Assembly (NCBI GenBank): GCA_018816865.1
Contig: JAHIUW010000016.1
Coordinates: 62,001 to 126,000 of the forward strand
Length of the DNA stretch: 64,000 nucleotides
Direction: 5' to 3'
Source: Pseudomonadota bacterium
Lineage (GTDB): Bacteria; Desulfobacterota; Desulfovibrionia; Desulfovibrionales; Desulfovibrionaceae
The translations under genes were made by a program, and so were the position numbers. The notes beneath the pieces were generated by a model. The model had not been told where the DNA came from. It did not search any database and saw only the letters and a list, made by a program, of their open reading frames with translations. Of this stretch, positions 43,144 through 52,445 are shown one piece after another; position 1 is the stretch's first letter, and each line of letters opens with the position of its first letter.

Positions 43144-43530
43144 ATGAGCATCCTCATCGTCGATGACACCAAGAGCATTCGTTCCTTGATCGAGTTTTTC
43201 CTGCAATTCCGGGGCTACAAGCCCATCCTGCACGCAGAGTCAGGGGAACAGGCATTGGAAATGCTGGGCATCGACGACCCGCAGGCCAAGGGCAACGGGA
43301 TCACGCTGATCTTTCTGGATGTGGTCATGCCCGGCATGAGCGGCATCGAGACCTGCAAAAGGATCAGACAGGCGGCCCATCTCGCGGCCATCCCGGTGAT
43401 CATGATCACTTCGGACCTGACCCCGCAGACCATTGAGGCTGTATTCGAGGCCGGAGCCAACGAGGTTGTGCCCAAGCCCCTGAACAAGACCACCCTGCTG
43501 GACAAGACCGCCGCTGTTCTTGGCAACTGA
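43144..43530 (+). CDS. Stand-alone receiver (CheY-like) protein
   Basis: The 128-residue protein is a single receiver domain with VDDTKS at the N-terminus, acceptor D60 (LIFLDVVMPGMSG), MITSD and the conserved K in VPKPL. No DNA-binding part is attached. The gene lies 48 bases downstream of the hybrid kinase, so its HPt domain is a likely phosphodonor. The output might be protein interaction. GGAG precedes the ATG. It converges with the ATP-grasp gene at 43553. Confidence 0.88.
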   Translation: MSILIVDDTKSIRSLIEFFLQFRGYKPILHAESGEQALEMLGIDDPQAKGNGITLIFLDVVMPGMSGIETCKRIRQAAHLAAIPVIMITSDLTPQTIEAVFEAGANEVVPKPLNKTTLLDKTAAVLGN

Positions 43531-43552
43531 GCCCTCCTTCCCCAAGCCCCGT

Positions 43553-44719
43553 CTATCCCAACCGCAGATACTCCTTCAGGTCCGAGTGCAGAATGCTGTC
43601 CAGCTCTGCCTGTTGGCCCTTGATGTGGCGCGCGAACATGAAGGCGAACACGGGGTATTCCGTCCAGTCGATGCGCCGAAGCTCCAGAGGCTGGCTGAAA
43701 TGCCGCGTAAAGGCGTCGTAGTCGACATCTCTGATCTCGCTGCTCACCACGTCCGCGGCCACATCGGCGATGGTCACGCTGGTGACCGTGCCTTCGCGCC
43801 GGGCACACAGGGCATCCCAGTCCGGGCGTTCGTCCCGCAGGTAGGCGCTGTAGGGATCAATGCCCCAGGCGTGCCAGGTCATGTCCGCCACGCACCAGCC
43901 GGCAAAACGCATGGGATTGGCCTCAATGAGCCCAATCCTGCCGTCATCGTCCAGACGCAGTTCAATGTGGGCAGGAAAGTTCCTGAGCCCTGCCAAATGC
44001 CCCAGTTGCCCCATCAGGGCGGTGAATCCGCTCAGGTGCTCACGCACGATGTCCGGCGAGGTCACATAGACCCGGTCATTGAGATGATGCTCGTCCGGAA
44101 ACAAATGGTGCAGGATATTCAGGATCACGGGTTGTCCAGCGTCATCCCAGTAGACGTCCACAGCGTATTCGGCACCGGGGATGTTTTCCTCGATGATGAA
44201 AGTCTCCACGGCCAGGACCTGACGGGGGTATTGGGTACGGATGCCGTCCACCTCGGCCCTGATGGCGGCCACGGTCTGCGGCCACTGGTCATCGCTGTCC
44301 ACCTTGTGCACCCCCAGGCTGAAGAACCCCACCGCAGGCTTGATGATGAACGGCTTGGATAATGCCGAAACATCCACCTCGTCCAAGCGATCGAATTCCA
44401 CGGCAAGAAACCCATACTCCGGATAGAGGGGCCGAAGCAGTTCACGAAAGCGCACCTTGTTCTTGAAGCGATCGATCCTGTCGGGCAGATCCGTATCAGC
44501 GAGGTGCTCGGCAATCCAGCCAATGGCGTTCTCGGAGTTGGCGTACAGGCGCGGCATCCCTGACTCCCGAACCATGGCGGCGAAACGCTCGGCAGGCACC
44601 AGGTACGGGCTCGGGCCAAGGGCGGCGCGGGCCTCGGGCGTGTCCAGCACCGGGATTCCATGCATGGCGATGCGCCATTTCAGATATTCGGAGACATACG
44701 GCTTATCGAGCAGAATCAT
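43553..44719 (-). CDS. ATP-grasp superfamily protein of unknown substrate
   Basis: The 388-residue protein has a pre-ATP-grasp N-terminal domain (LLDKPYVSEYLKWRIAMHG), a nucleotide-binding segment beginning KPFIIKPAVGFFSLGVHKV (about 122-140), VETFIIEENIPGAEYAVDVYWDD (substrate-capture region), and the metal-binding end IGLIEANPMRFAGW near residue 270. ATP-grasp enzymes join a carboxylate to an amine, thiol or similar. The C-terminal 100 residues are of unknown fold. The start ATG 44719 (a GTG lies just upstream) follows GAGG. The neighbour on the same strand is an HD-GYP protein, 86 bases upstream. Confidence 0.8.
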   Translation of the reverse strand: MILLDKPYVSEYLKWRIAMHGIPVLDTPEARAALGPSPYLVPAERFAAMVRESGMPRLYANSENAIGWIAEHLADTDLPDRIDRFKNKVRFRELLRPLYPEYGFLAVEFDRLDEVDVSALSKPFIIKPAVGFFSLGVHKVDSDDQWPQTVAAIRAEVDGIRTQYPRQVLAVETFIIEENIPGAEYAVDVYWDDAGQPVILNILHHLFPDEHHLNDRVYVTSPDIVREHLSGFTALMGQLGHLAGLRNFPAHIELRLDDDGRIGLIEANPMRFAGWCVADMTWHAWGIDPYSAYLRDERPDWDALCARREGTVTSVTIADVAADVVSSEIRDVDYDAFTRHFSQPLELRRIDWTEYPVFAFMFARHIKGQQAELDSILHSDLKEYLRLG

Positions 44720-44805
44720 CACGGCCTCGCTGCAGTCGGGGGTTCACAGGAGCTGACATACTACAGCAAACCATTGCGGAAGGCCACTGCAGGGTACCAT
44801 TCAAT

Positions 44806-45810
44806 CTAACGGGAGATGGTGATTTCGGCGTTGGAGAGCACCAGGATCAGACGCTTCAGGGCGTCCACATCAAAGGCCTCCTTGCGGGACTTGATGCGCT
44901 GCAAGGCCTCATACGGCGAGAGCGGAGACCGCCAGCCAGCGGCGCGGGTCAGGCCGTCGTACTCGTTGCACACGGCCACGACACGAACATAGTAGGGCAA
45001 GGTCTCAGCCACGAGCCGCGAAGGATATCCCGAGCCGTCGCAATGTTCGTGATGAAAGAGGATGCAGTTCAGAGTCTCCTGTCCCAGAGGCACCGAGGAG
45101 CACAGTCCAACACCGGCAGAAGGATGCGCCCGGTAGGCCATCAGGGCGTCCCCGGACAGTTTGTCGGGATCGGCCTTCAGCATGTCCTCACCCAGCAGCG
45201 ATTTACCCAAATCGTGCAGCATGGCCCCGGCGCAGCAGTCCTGGATCAGGGACTTGTCCGCCTGCTTGTAGGTCCCAAGGACGAAGGCCGTAAGCACGGT
45301 CACCCCCAGGCTGTGGTTGTACAACTGGTATCCCGGGGCCACGAGGCTGGCCAGATGCTTCAGCGCGCCCTTGACCGCAAAAAAGTCCACGCTGGCGCGC
45401 AGTAATTCGACGATTTCCTTGTAGCGCCGTAGGGGGAATCCTTTGGGCAGTCGCTCCTCGAACAATTTTCGGGTCAACGCCACCGAGGTCTGATGCCAGG
45501 CCAGGGTTCGCTGTTCCAGTGGAATGTCCTCATCCCCAAGGATGTCCTTCAGATTGTCGAAGAGATAGCTGGTGTACCCTGTCCGCTCCCGGCTCTGGAC
45601 GTAAACCCTGGTAATGCCCAACCCATCGAGCTTCTCGCGATGGGCCGCCGTGAACGCCTCGCCCTTGCGGGTATACAGGACATAGGACTCGCCCTGCTTC
45701 AGATACAGGGTGAACCGTCCCTTGCCCCATGGCCGAATGAGCTTCGGACTGATGGGAAAGAAGTCGTCTGGGCCCGGGGCCTGAGTGGATTCTTGTGGAT
45801 TGTCTGGCAT
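44806..45810 (-). CDS. HD-GYP domain protein, probable cyclic di-GMP phosphodiesterase
   Basis: The 334-residue protein has an N-terminal domain of about 120 residues (DUF3391-like pattern: PWGKGRFTLYLKQGESYVLYTRKGEAFT) and a C-terminal HD-GYP domain with MLHDLGK (H199, D200), HPSAG, HHEHCDGSGYP (253-263) and VAVCNEYDGL. All catalytic residues are present, so the enzyme should hydrolyse cyclic di-GMP, in contrast to the degenerate protein at 21343. No receiver is present, so the N-domain may sense a ligand. No clear ribosome site lies before the ATG. Confidence 0.87.
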   Translation of the reverse strand: MPDNPQESTQAPGPDDFFPISPKLIRPWGKGRFTLYLKQGESYVLYTRKGEAFTAAHREKLDGLGITRVYVQSRERTGYTSYLFDNLKDILGDEDIPLEQRTLAWHQTSVALTRKLFEERLPKGFPLRRYKEIVELLRASVDFFAVKGALKHLASLVAPGYQLYNHSLGVTVLTAFVLGTYKQADKSLIQDCCAGAMLHDLGKSLLGEDMLKADPDKLSGDALMAYRAHPSAGVGLCSSVPLGQETLNCILFHHEHCDGSGYPSRLVAETLPYYVRVVAVCNEYDGLTRAAGWRSPLSPYEALQRIKSRKEAFDVDALKRLILVLSNAEITISR

Positions 45811-46014
45811 GGTGTGGAGGCTAAAGGTGCTGGGAGTGGCCTTGAAGCTCGATATCCATGATCCTTTAATCAGCCTGGGGTGTCAAAGCTTTTCCAGGAT
45901 CGGCAGCATGGGGCGGGCCACGGTCCTTGACTTCGCGGCTCCCGGGATTAGTATTCGGGGCGAAAACAATTTGACGGCAATGAACCGACTTCCCCGATCA
46001 AGGAGCCCCTTTCC

Positions 46015-46290
46015 ATGCCGATGTACGAATACGAATGCGAGAAGTGCGGCTGTGTCTTTGAAGACCTGGTCAACCCCAACGATCCCTGCCCGCCCTGCGG
46101 CAAATGCCAGGGGCAAACGCACAAAGTCATTTCCTGTGCTGCCTTCCGCACGGAACATGCCAGCCCCATTGACCGAGGCGTGGCTCCCATCCGGGGCTAC
46201 AATCCCACAGGTCGCAAACCGGTCTGCCCCATGTCCGGCGGCTGCGGCTCGGTGACCTGCGGCTCGACCCCGGGGACCGGCAAGGACTGA
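46015..46290 (+). CDS. FmdB-family zinc-ribbon protein
   Basis: The 91-residue protein starts MPMYEYECEKCGCVFE, the family opening, with CEKC and then CPPCGKC as zinc ligands. A C-terminal extension with CPMSGGCGSVTCGS is unusually rich in cysteine. The family is of unknown function and sometimes called putative regulatory protein. The ATG at 46015 has GGAG 9 bases upstream. The gene is convergent with the radical SAM gene, whose stop lies just 1 base away. The length is normal. Confidence 0.85.
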   Translation: MPMYEYECEKCGCVFEDLVNPNDPCPPCGKCQGQTHKVISCAAFRTEHASPIDRGVAPIRGYNPTGRKPVCPMSGGCGSVTCGSTPGTGKD

Positions 46291-46291
46291 T

Positions 46292-47962
46292 TCACTCGGC
46301 TCCATGGAGCCATTTGCCCATGCCACAGAGATTACAGGCCTCGCACGGTGCATCGCCACAGTGCTTCGAGGCCTGTTCTTGTTTATAACGCTGCCATTCC
46401 CGCCATAGAAATTTACGGTCCACCCCCATGTCTAGGCATTCCCAGGGAAAGACCTCGTCCTCGCCCCGCTCACGATCCAGGATGAGACCCATATCGCCAT
46501 CCCACTCCCTGAGCGCCTTCTTCCAACTCATGCCCGGTCGAGCCGCCACCTCGGCCAAGGCAAAAATCTCCTCTCCACCACGGGCCAACATGGCCTGTAA
46601 ACGAGCCGAAAACGGCTTCTCAACCATGGACCGAAACCCCTTGAGCGGCTTGACCACGTCGCGAATCCGCCGCATGGCCCAGGACAGCTGATCCTCGGAG
46701 GCCATGGGAGCCCACTGGAACGGGGTCCACGGCTTGGGCACCAGACAGCTGGCGCTCACGGTCACATGCTCGATGCCCATCTTCCTGCCACCGCGCCCCT
46801 CATCGATAGCCCGGGCCACGAGCCCGAGAAATTCGCCCAGCTCATCATAATCTGCAGGTTCCTCACCGGGCCACCCGGCAATAAGATAGATTTTCAGATG
46901 GTTGAACTGCAAACGGCTGGCGCGGCGCACCGCGTCCAGGAAGGCCTCCTCGTCCAGGTGTTTGTTCACGGCGACGCGCAGACGACGGCTCGCTCCCTCC
47001 AGGGCCAGGGTCAAACTCCGGGTGCCGCTGCGGCGCAAGAACTCCAGCAGTTCTTCGCCCAGCCCATCCGCCCTCAAGGAGGCCAGGGAAAACTTGGTGC
47101 CGCGCCCGTGCAACCATTTCAGGAAGGGCAACAGGTCCGGCCAGTCGGTCAGTGCGGTGCCAACCAGCCCCACCTTGAGGGGGTCGGCGCCCTCCACCAG
47201 GGCCTTGAGGGTCGCCATGTCCGCATGCCGCGGAGGACGATAGATGTACCCGGCGGCGCAAAACCGGCAGCCATAGGGGCAGCCCCGGTTGACCTCCAGC
47301 AGAAACATGTCGCGGAATTCTGATTCCGGGCTGACGAAGCAGGAATGCCCGGGCTCCGGCAGGGTGCGGTTGGTGCCCCGGGGCAGAGCGCGCCGCGCCG
47401 CACCGAGCGTCAGTCCTGGGGCATACACGCCTTCTCGGTTGGCCACTTCGGCCACAAACCCGCCGGGGTCACCCCCATCCAGGACATGAGCGGCCAGATC
47501 AACCAGCAGGGTGTCAAAGCCCGCCTCGGCCTCGCCCACCCAGAACAAGTCGATGCCCGGAGCCACGGGTGCCGGATTCAGGAAGGCCAGCGGTCCTCCT
47601 GCCAGGACCAGGGGCCAGCCGTCCCGATCTTCCCGGCGCGGGGCTATGCCCGCCCTGTCCAGGACCTCCACAAGGCCCTTGATCTCTTCCTCGAAATTCA
47701 GGGAAAAGGCGATCACCGGGAAATCCGATAATTCCCGCCCGGAGTCATAGGCCCTGGGCGGGTTGCCATCCCCCTCCCAGAAAAAGCGCTCCACAGCGAT
47801 CTGCGGGCAGTCGTTCAGCAGCTTCCAGACCACCTGCCAGCCCAGGGTGGACAAGGCCACCTTGGAGGGCTGGGCAAAGACCAGGGCCACGGGCAGCCTG
47901 CCGCCCCATTCCTTGAGGGCCGGACGGTCACGGCCATAATAGACATGCGAAGTATTACTCAT
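46292..47962 (-). CDS. Radical SAM protein, TIGR03960-like
   Basis: The 556-residue protein has an N-terminal part resembling B12-binding-type radical SAM proteins (RLPVALVFAQPSKVALSTLG, about 23-42), the canonical cluster motif CPYGCRFC near residues 230-237, a TIM-barrel region with TRSLTLALEGASRRLR and HLKIYLIAGWPGEEPAD, and a C-terminal C-rich motif (HCGDAPCEACNLCG) that may bind an extra cluster. It lacks the DUF2344 part that often follows. Substrate unknown. The ATG at 47962 has GGGATGA upstream. It is a single gene on the minus strand between convergent and divergent neighbours. Confidence 0.82.
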   Translation of the reverse strand: MSNTSHVYYGRDRPALKEWGGRLPVALVFAQPSKVALSTLGWQVVWKLLNDCPQIAVERFFWEGDGNPPRAYDSGRELSDFPVIAFSLNFEEEIKGLVEVLDRAGIAPRREDRDGWPLVLAGGPLAFLNPAPVAPGIDLFWVGEAEAGFDTLLVDLAAHVLDGGDPGGFVAEVANREGVYAPGLTLGAARRALPRGTNRTLPEPGHSCFVSPESEFRDMFLLEVNRGCPYGCRFCAAGYIYRPPRHADMATLKALVEGADPLKVGLVGTALTDWPDLLPFLKWLHGRGTKFSLASLRADGLGEELLEFLRRSGTRSLTLALEGASRRLRVAVNKHLDEEAFLDAVRRASRLQFNHLKIYLIAGWPGEEPADYDELGEFLGLVARAIDEGRGGRKMGIEHVTVSASCLVPKPWTPFQWAPMASEDQLSWAMRRIRDVVKPLKGFRSMVEKPFSARLQAMLARGGEEIFALAEVAARPGMSWKKALREWDGDMGLILDRERGEDEVFPWECLDMGVDRKFLWREWQRYKQEQASKHCGDAPCEACNLCGMGKWLHGAE

Positions 47963-48147
47963 TTCATCCCAACATATTCCATTTCTTCAGGCTGTCCATA
48001 AATGGTTAGATGCCAGGCGCGAGGAGAATTCGAAATTGATGCGTATCTGGACATACGTCAGATTTCGGATTCTCCACAGCAACGCCGCAGATGACCGTTT
48101 AGGGGCAGCCTGCTCCGAGGTTGTAGCCGTAAAGGACACAAATGGGA

Positions 48148-48178
48148 AACCGCCGCCCCTGGGGAAGGGGCGACGGTT
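48148..48178 (-). terminator. Probable terminator of the M23 peptidase gene
   Basis: AACCG-C-CGCCCC pairs with GGGGCG-A-CGGTT around a TGGGGAA loop. Read on the minus strand it is followed by TTTCCCATTT, 43 bases past the peptidase stop. Confidence 0.6.
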
Positions 48179-48220
48179 CTCGGGGATTCCCCGGGCGGGC
48201 AGGAGACCACGCCCGGAAAT

Positions 48221-49600
48221 TTACTGGCCCACGGTCGCTTCGGCATCTCCGGCGACCTTGGCCGCGCTGGCGTGCATCACGCCCGCCTCTTCCAACTTGG
48301 CCAAGAGGGGGCGAATACTGGTACTGAACTCGGCCATGCGATCCTTGTTTACAGGCGCGCATGCGGCGGACTTGACGGACTTGGGGTTCACATAGCTGCC
48401 ATTCTTCTTCATGCGAAAGTCCAGGTGCGGACCCGTGGACATGCCTGAAGAGCCCACATAGGCGATGACCTGTCCCTGCTTGACCCGCACACCCTGCGCA
48501 ACGCCCTTGGCGTAGCCTTTCAGATGCATATAGGTGGTTTCGTAAACGCTGTTGTGACGAACTTTCAGATACCTGCCTCCGCCCTTATCCCAACCCTTCT
48601 TGATGATCGTGCCATCGCCCACAGTCGTCACCGGGGTGCCCATGGGCGCGGCGTAGTCGATGGCGGGATGCGGACGACGGGTCTTCAGGATGGGATGCAA
48701 CCGGCTCAGGTTGAAGCCCGAAGAGATGCGCGAAAAATTGAGCGGGGCCTTCAGAAAGGCCTTGCGCAGGGAGCGGCCATTCTCGTTGTAGTAGCTCTCG
48801 ATGCCCTGGCTGTCCGCAAACAGAAAGCCTTTGAAGGATTCATCCTGGTTGACGAACTCAGCGGCCTTGATGGTGCCATAGCCAGCAAACTTGCCGTCGC
48901 GGTAGCGCTTCTCAACCACGGCGGTAAAGGTGTCATCCGTGCGGATATCACGGATGAAATCAATATCCCATGCGAAAATCTCGGACAGGCGTACAGCCAA
49001 CGCAGGACTCTCGCCGCAATCGGCCACGGCACCGAACAACGAGGAGTCAATCCGGCCTCGGACCACTCGCGTCTCGGTGTCGTAGACGATGGACTCCTTC
49101 AGGATGTCGTATCCTGCCCCACCACGGGCGACCACCAACATCTCCTCTCCGGAGATCTCGTATTCGAAACGTTCCAGCGCCCCCTGCATGGACACGATGC
49201 GATACGGACGTCCGGCCTTCATCTTCGACAGCGGATAGATGTCCTGGCTGCGCTGGTTCAGCTCATGGATCTCGCCCGGGGACATGAATTCGGAAAGCAA
49301 TTCGGCAGCTGTCTGGCCGTGCCTGACCGTCTGTTCGATCACATCCTGGACGGGTTCCAACGCGGCGACAGGAACTGCTTGCGCCCCGGAAGCAGCGCCA
49401 CGGCCCTCCGCAATGAGCACGGTATCCTCAACCGCGGCCAACTCCACAGAGCGCTCTGCAGGGTTGTGCACCATGATCACGAAGAACGCGATGCCCAGGG
49501 CGACAGCCATCAGCAGGGCATATTTCCTGGTCCTGCTACGCCTGCGTTCTGCTGCGAAATCCCTGAACATATTTCTGCTTGGTCGTTTGAAGATTGCCAT
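48221..49600 (-). CDS. M23-family peptidoglycan endopeptidase, membrane-anchored
   Basis: The 459-residue protein has an N-terminal transmembrane helix (about 30-46), a LysM/OapA-like region (VRHGQTAAELLSEF), and an M23 domain: HPAIDYAAPMGTPV (zinc H and D) and TGPHLDFRMKKNG. The second motif reads HLD where most family members read HxH, so one zinc ligand may be aspartate. The start at 49600 follows GGGAGCGAT; the longer start at 49624 lacks a site. It is the first gene after ftsZ and may act in septal wall remodelling. A hairpin lies between them. Confidence 0.88.
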   Translation of the reverse strand: MAIFKRPSRNMFRDFAAERRRSRTRKYALLMAVALGIAFFVIMVHNPAERSVELAAVEDTVLIAEGRGAASGAQAVPVAALEPVQDVIEQTVRHGQTAAELLSEFMSPGEIHELNQRSQDIYPLSKMKAGRPYRIVSMQGALERFEYEISGEEMLVVARGGAGYDILKESIVYDTETRVVRGRIDSSLFGAVADCGESPALAVRLSEIFAWDIDFIRDIRTDDTFTAVVEKRYRDGKFAGYGTIKAAEFVNQDESFKGFLFADSQGIESYYNENGRSLRKAFLKAPLNFSRISSGFNLSRLHPILKTRRPHPAIDYAAPMGTPVTTVGDGTIIKKGWDKGGGRYLKVRHNSVYETTYMHLKGYAKGVAQGVRVKQGQVIAYVGSSGMSTGPHLDFRMKKNGSYVNPKSVKSAACAPVNKDRMAEFSTSIRPLLAKLEEAGVMHASAAKVAGDAEATVGQ

Positions 49601-49653
49601 ATCGCTCCCGTGTGCTCGGTTCATAAGACCGTCCCCGTCCCCGAAAGGGGGAG

Positions 49654-49709
49654 AAGCAGGGGCCGGTGCGACGGGCGGCGAAATCCATCGCGCCCGGCCC
49701 CTTGCTTCA
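49654..49709 (-). terminator. Long hairpin downstream of ftsZ
   Basis: GAAGCA-GGGGCCGG pairs with CCGGCCCC-T-TGCTTC (one bulged T) around a loop of about 27 bases. It lies 26 bases after the ftsZ stop on the minus strand, but no T-run follows, so the terminator role is uncertain. Confidence 0.5.
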
Positions 49710-49735
49710 TCGGGGGAGGATACTACCCGAATTTA

Positions 49736-51124
49736 TTAGTCAGCCTGCATCCTGATGAAGGACGGAATCTCGAACTCCTCCTCATCAAACACAAAGTCTT
49801 CATTGCCTGGACTGGAGGTCCCGGTCTTCTGCACGCTCATGCTCTGAGGCTGGGACTCGCGAAGCTGGTGCATGGGCGTGGAATAGGCCTGGGACCGCCC
49901 CGTACGCGCAGGCTCGGACTCGACCTGGGGCGTGACCTGGGCCCTGGTGGCCTTGGCACGCAGGAAGGCAGGGATTTCCAGGTCCTTGTCGCCCCGCGCG
50001 GAATTCAGCCCGCGCTGGATGCGCTCCTCACGCGCCATGCCGGTGATTTCAGGAACCAGAGCGGTGCTGTTCCTGGCAGCCGGCTGGGCCATCTTGCCCG
50101 CACGGCCACCCTGAAGCTGCAGCAGCTTGGCCATCTTGTCATCCGCGGGAGTAGCCAACCGCTTGGAGTTGCTCTCGATGCCCGTGGCAATGACGGTGAT
50201 GCGCATCTCGTCCCCGGCATCCTGGTCGAAGACCGTGCCGAAGTAGATGCGGGCGTCCACGTCAGCGGCCTCGGAAATGGTGCTGGCAGCCTCGGAAACC
50301 TCGTCGATGGTCAGGTCGGGGCCGCAGGTCACGTTGAGCAACACACCCTTGGCGCCGTCGATGGACACGTCTTCCAGCAGCGGGCTGGTGATGGCCTTCA
50401 TGGCGGCCTCGCGGGCCCGGTTTTCACCGCGCGCGATGCCCGTGCCCATCATGGCCAGGCCCATCTCGCTCATCACGGCCTTGACGTCCGCAAAGTCCAG
50501 ATTGATCAGGCCAGGGACCATGATCAGATCCGAGATGCCCTTGACCGCAAAGTACAAGACCTCATCGGCCTTCTTGAGCATCTCCAGAAAGGTCGCCTTC
50601 TTGGAGGCCAGGGACAACAGACGGTCGTTGGGAATGGAGATCAGACTGTCCACGCTCTCGGACAGGGCCTTGATGCCATCTTCCGCAGCCATCAGGCGAC
50701 GTTTGCCCTCGAAGTAAAAGGGCTTGGTCACCACGCCCACGGTGAGCGCTCCGGCTTCCTTGGCGCACTGGGCGATGATCGGAGCCGCGCCCGTGCCGGT
50801 TCCGCCGCCCATGCCCGCGGTCACGAAGACCATGTCCGCGCCAGCAACCTGCTCACGGATCAGTTCAATGCTCTCCAAGGCGGCCTCACGACCGATCTCG
50901 GGGTTGGCGCCTGCTCCGAGGCCCTTGGTCAGCTTTTCGCCAAGCTGAAGTTTGTGCTCCGCCTTGCTCTTGTTGAGCGCCTGCACATCCGTGTTGGCAA
51001 CGATGAATTCCACTCCGCGCAACGCGGAGCAGATCATGTTGTTCACGGCGTTTCCGCCACCGCCGCCAGCGCCGAAGACCTTGATCTTCGCGCAACTATC
51101 GTTTTCAAGCTCGAGGTAATCCAT
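49736..51124 (-). CDS. ftsZ: FtsZ, tubulin-like cell division GTPase
   Basis: The 462-residue protein starts at ATG 51124 behind GGAGGA. GTP-binding motifs are intact: [10 protein letters not shown] (about 18-27), [10 protein letters not shown] near 108 (tubulin signature), and the T7 synergy loop NLDFADV near residue 208. A linker rich in A, P, Q and S (about 325-445) separates the core from the conserved C-terminal peptide [12 protein letters not shown] that binds FtsA. It forms the Z ring at mid-cell. It is the last gene of the division cluster, 60 bases after ftsA. The linker is longer than in many species, which explains the length. Confidence 0.98.
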   Translation of the reverse strand: MDYLELENDSCAKIKVFGAGGGGGNAVNNMICSALRGVEFIVANTDVQALNKSKAEHKLQLGEKLTKGLGAGANPEIGREAALESIELIREQVAGADMVFVTAGMGGGTGTGAAPIIAQCAKEAGALTVGVVTKPFYFEGKRRLMAAEDGIKALSESVDSLISIPNDRLLSLASKKATFLEMLKKADEVLYFAVKGISDLIMVPGLINLDFADVKAVMSEMGLAMMGTGIARGENRAREAAMKAITSPLLEDVSIDGAKGVLLNVTCGPDLTIDEVSEAASTISEAADVDARIYFGTVFDQDAGDEMRITVIATGIESNSKRLATPADDKMAKLLQLQGGRAGKMAQPAARNSTALVPEITGMAREERIQRGLNSARGDKDLEIPAFLRAKATRAQVTPQVESEPARTGRSQAYSTPMHQLRESQPQSMSVQKTGTSSPGNEDFVFDEEEFEIPSFIRMQAD

Positions 51125-51184
51125 GTGTATCCTCCTCCCATGGTTGGCCATGCCCCAGGCATGGCGTGTCCCCGTTTCAATCCC

Positions 51185-52414
51185 CTACTTGATATCTACA
51201 AACCACTTGCGCATCTTGCCGAGGATGCGGTTGAAAACCTTTTTGTCGTCCCGGATGCGGAAGCTGTGCTCCCCACCCTCTTTCTCTGCCCCGTACATCA
51301 GAAGTCCCGTGGCCGTGGCATACATGGGACTATCGACCACATCCTTCAAGCCTCCCACCTGACGCGGATAGCCGATGCGGCAGGGCAGGTTGAAGATCTG
51401 CTCGCCCAATTCCTGGAGACCCTCGATGAGCGCGGTTCCGCCGGTGAGCACCACGCCTGCCGCGATCTTGTTCTTGAAGCCGGAGCGGGTCAGTTCCTGA
51501 TCGATGAGCACCAGGATCTCCTCAACCCGGGGCTCGCAGATCTCGGCCAGCACCTGTCTGGACAAGCGACGCGGTGCGCGATCGCCCACACTGGGCACCT
51601 CGATGGTCTCCTCAGGCGAGACCAACTCGGCCAGGGCGCAGCCGTAGCGCACCTTGATCTGCTCGGCTGCCGCCATGGGGGTGCGCAGACCGAAGGCGAT
51701 GTCGTTGGTCAGGTTGGTGCCCCCCAGGGCCAGGACCGAAGTATGTTTGATGGAGTCGTCGGAGAAGATGGCCAGATCCGTGGTTCCGCCGCCCAGGTCC
51801 ACCAGGGCCACGCCGATCTCGCGTTCCTCGGGAGTCAGCACGGCCTTGGACGAGGCCAGAGCCTCCAACACGATGTCCGAGACATCCAGCCCGGAGCGGT
51901 GGCAGGAGCGCACGATGTTCTGGGCGCTGGTCACGGCGCCGGTGACGATGTGCACCTTCACCTCCAGGCGTACGCCTGCCATGCCCAGGGGATCATGGAT
52001 ACCGCGCTGGTCGTCCACGATGTATTCCTGCGGCAGGATGTGGATGACCTCGCGATCCAGAGGGATGGCCACGGCCTTGGCCGCATCAATGACGCGCTCC
52101 ACATCGCGCGGGGCAACCTCGCCCCCCTTGACAGCGATGACGCCGTGGCTGTTGAAGCCCTTGATATGACTACCGGCGATGCCCGCATAGACAGAGCGGA
52201 TGTCGCAACCGGCCATCAATTCGGCCTCTTCCAGGGCCTTCTTGATGGATTGCACGGTCTGCTCGATGTTGACCACCACACCCTTTCTAAGGCCTGTGGA
52301 CGGGCTGGTACCGATGCCTACGACATCCACGCCGTCGGGGGTCAATTCACCCACGACAGTGCAGATTTTTGTCGTCCCGATATCCAGGCCGACGATCAAT
52401 TCCGATTTGGCCAT
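51185..52414 (-). CDS. ftsA: FtsA, actin-like Z-ring tether
   Basis: The 409-residue protein starts at ATG 52414 behind AGGAG. The actin-fold motifs are present: LIVGLDIGTTKICTVV at the N-terminus (phosphate 1), VALVDLGGGTTDLAIF near 205 (phosphate 2) and VVLTGGTALIEGLQEL (adenosine) near 335. An amphipathic C-terminal helix (VFNRILGKMRKWF) should anchor the protein to the membrane. Position between ftsQ and ftsZ is standard. The length is normal (about 410-420). Confidence 0.97.
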   Translation of the reverse strand: MAKSELIVGLDIGTTKICTVVGELTPDGVDVVGIGTSPSTGLRKGVVVNIEQTVQSIKKALEEAELMAGCDIRSVYAGIAGSHIKGFNSHGVIAVKGGEVAPRDVERVIDAAKAVAIPLDREVIHILPQEYIVDDQRGIHDPLGMAGVRLEVKVHIVTGAVTSAQNIVRSCHRSGLDVSDIVLEALASSKAVLTPEEREIGVALVDLGGGTTDLAIFSDDSIKHTSVLALGGTNLTNDIAFGLRTPMAAAEQIKVRYGCALAELVSPEETIEVPSVGDRAPRRLSRQVLAEICEPRVEEILVLIDQELTRSGFKNKIAAGVVLTGGTALIEGLQELGEQIFNLPCRIGYPRQVGGLKDVVDSPMYATATGLLMYGAEKEGGEHSFRIRDDKKVFNRILGKMRKWFVDIK

Positions 52415-52445
52415 GACTTGACTCCTTGATCGATGCGATTCGCGA

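Noticed and set aside
48524-52429. 1301-codon plus-strand frame
   Set aside because: It spans antisense over the peptidase, ftsZ and ftsA. The real genes are unmistakable and the frame is a codon-bias shadow.
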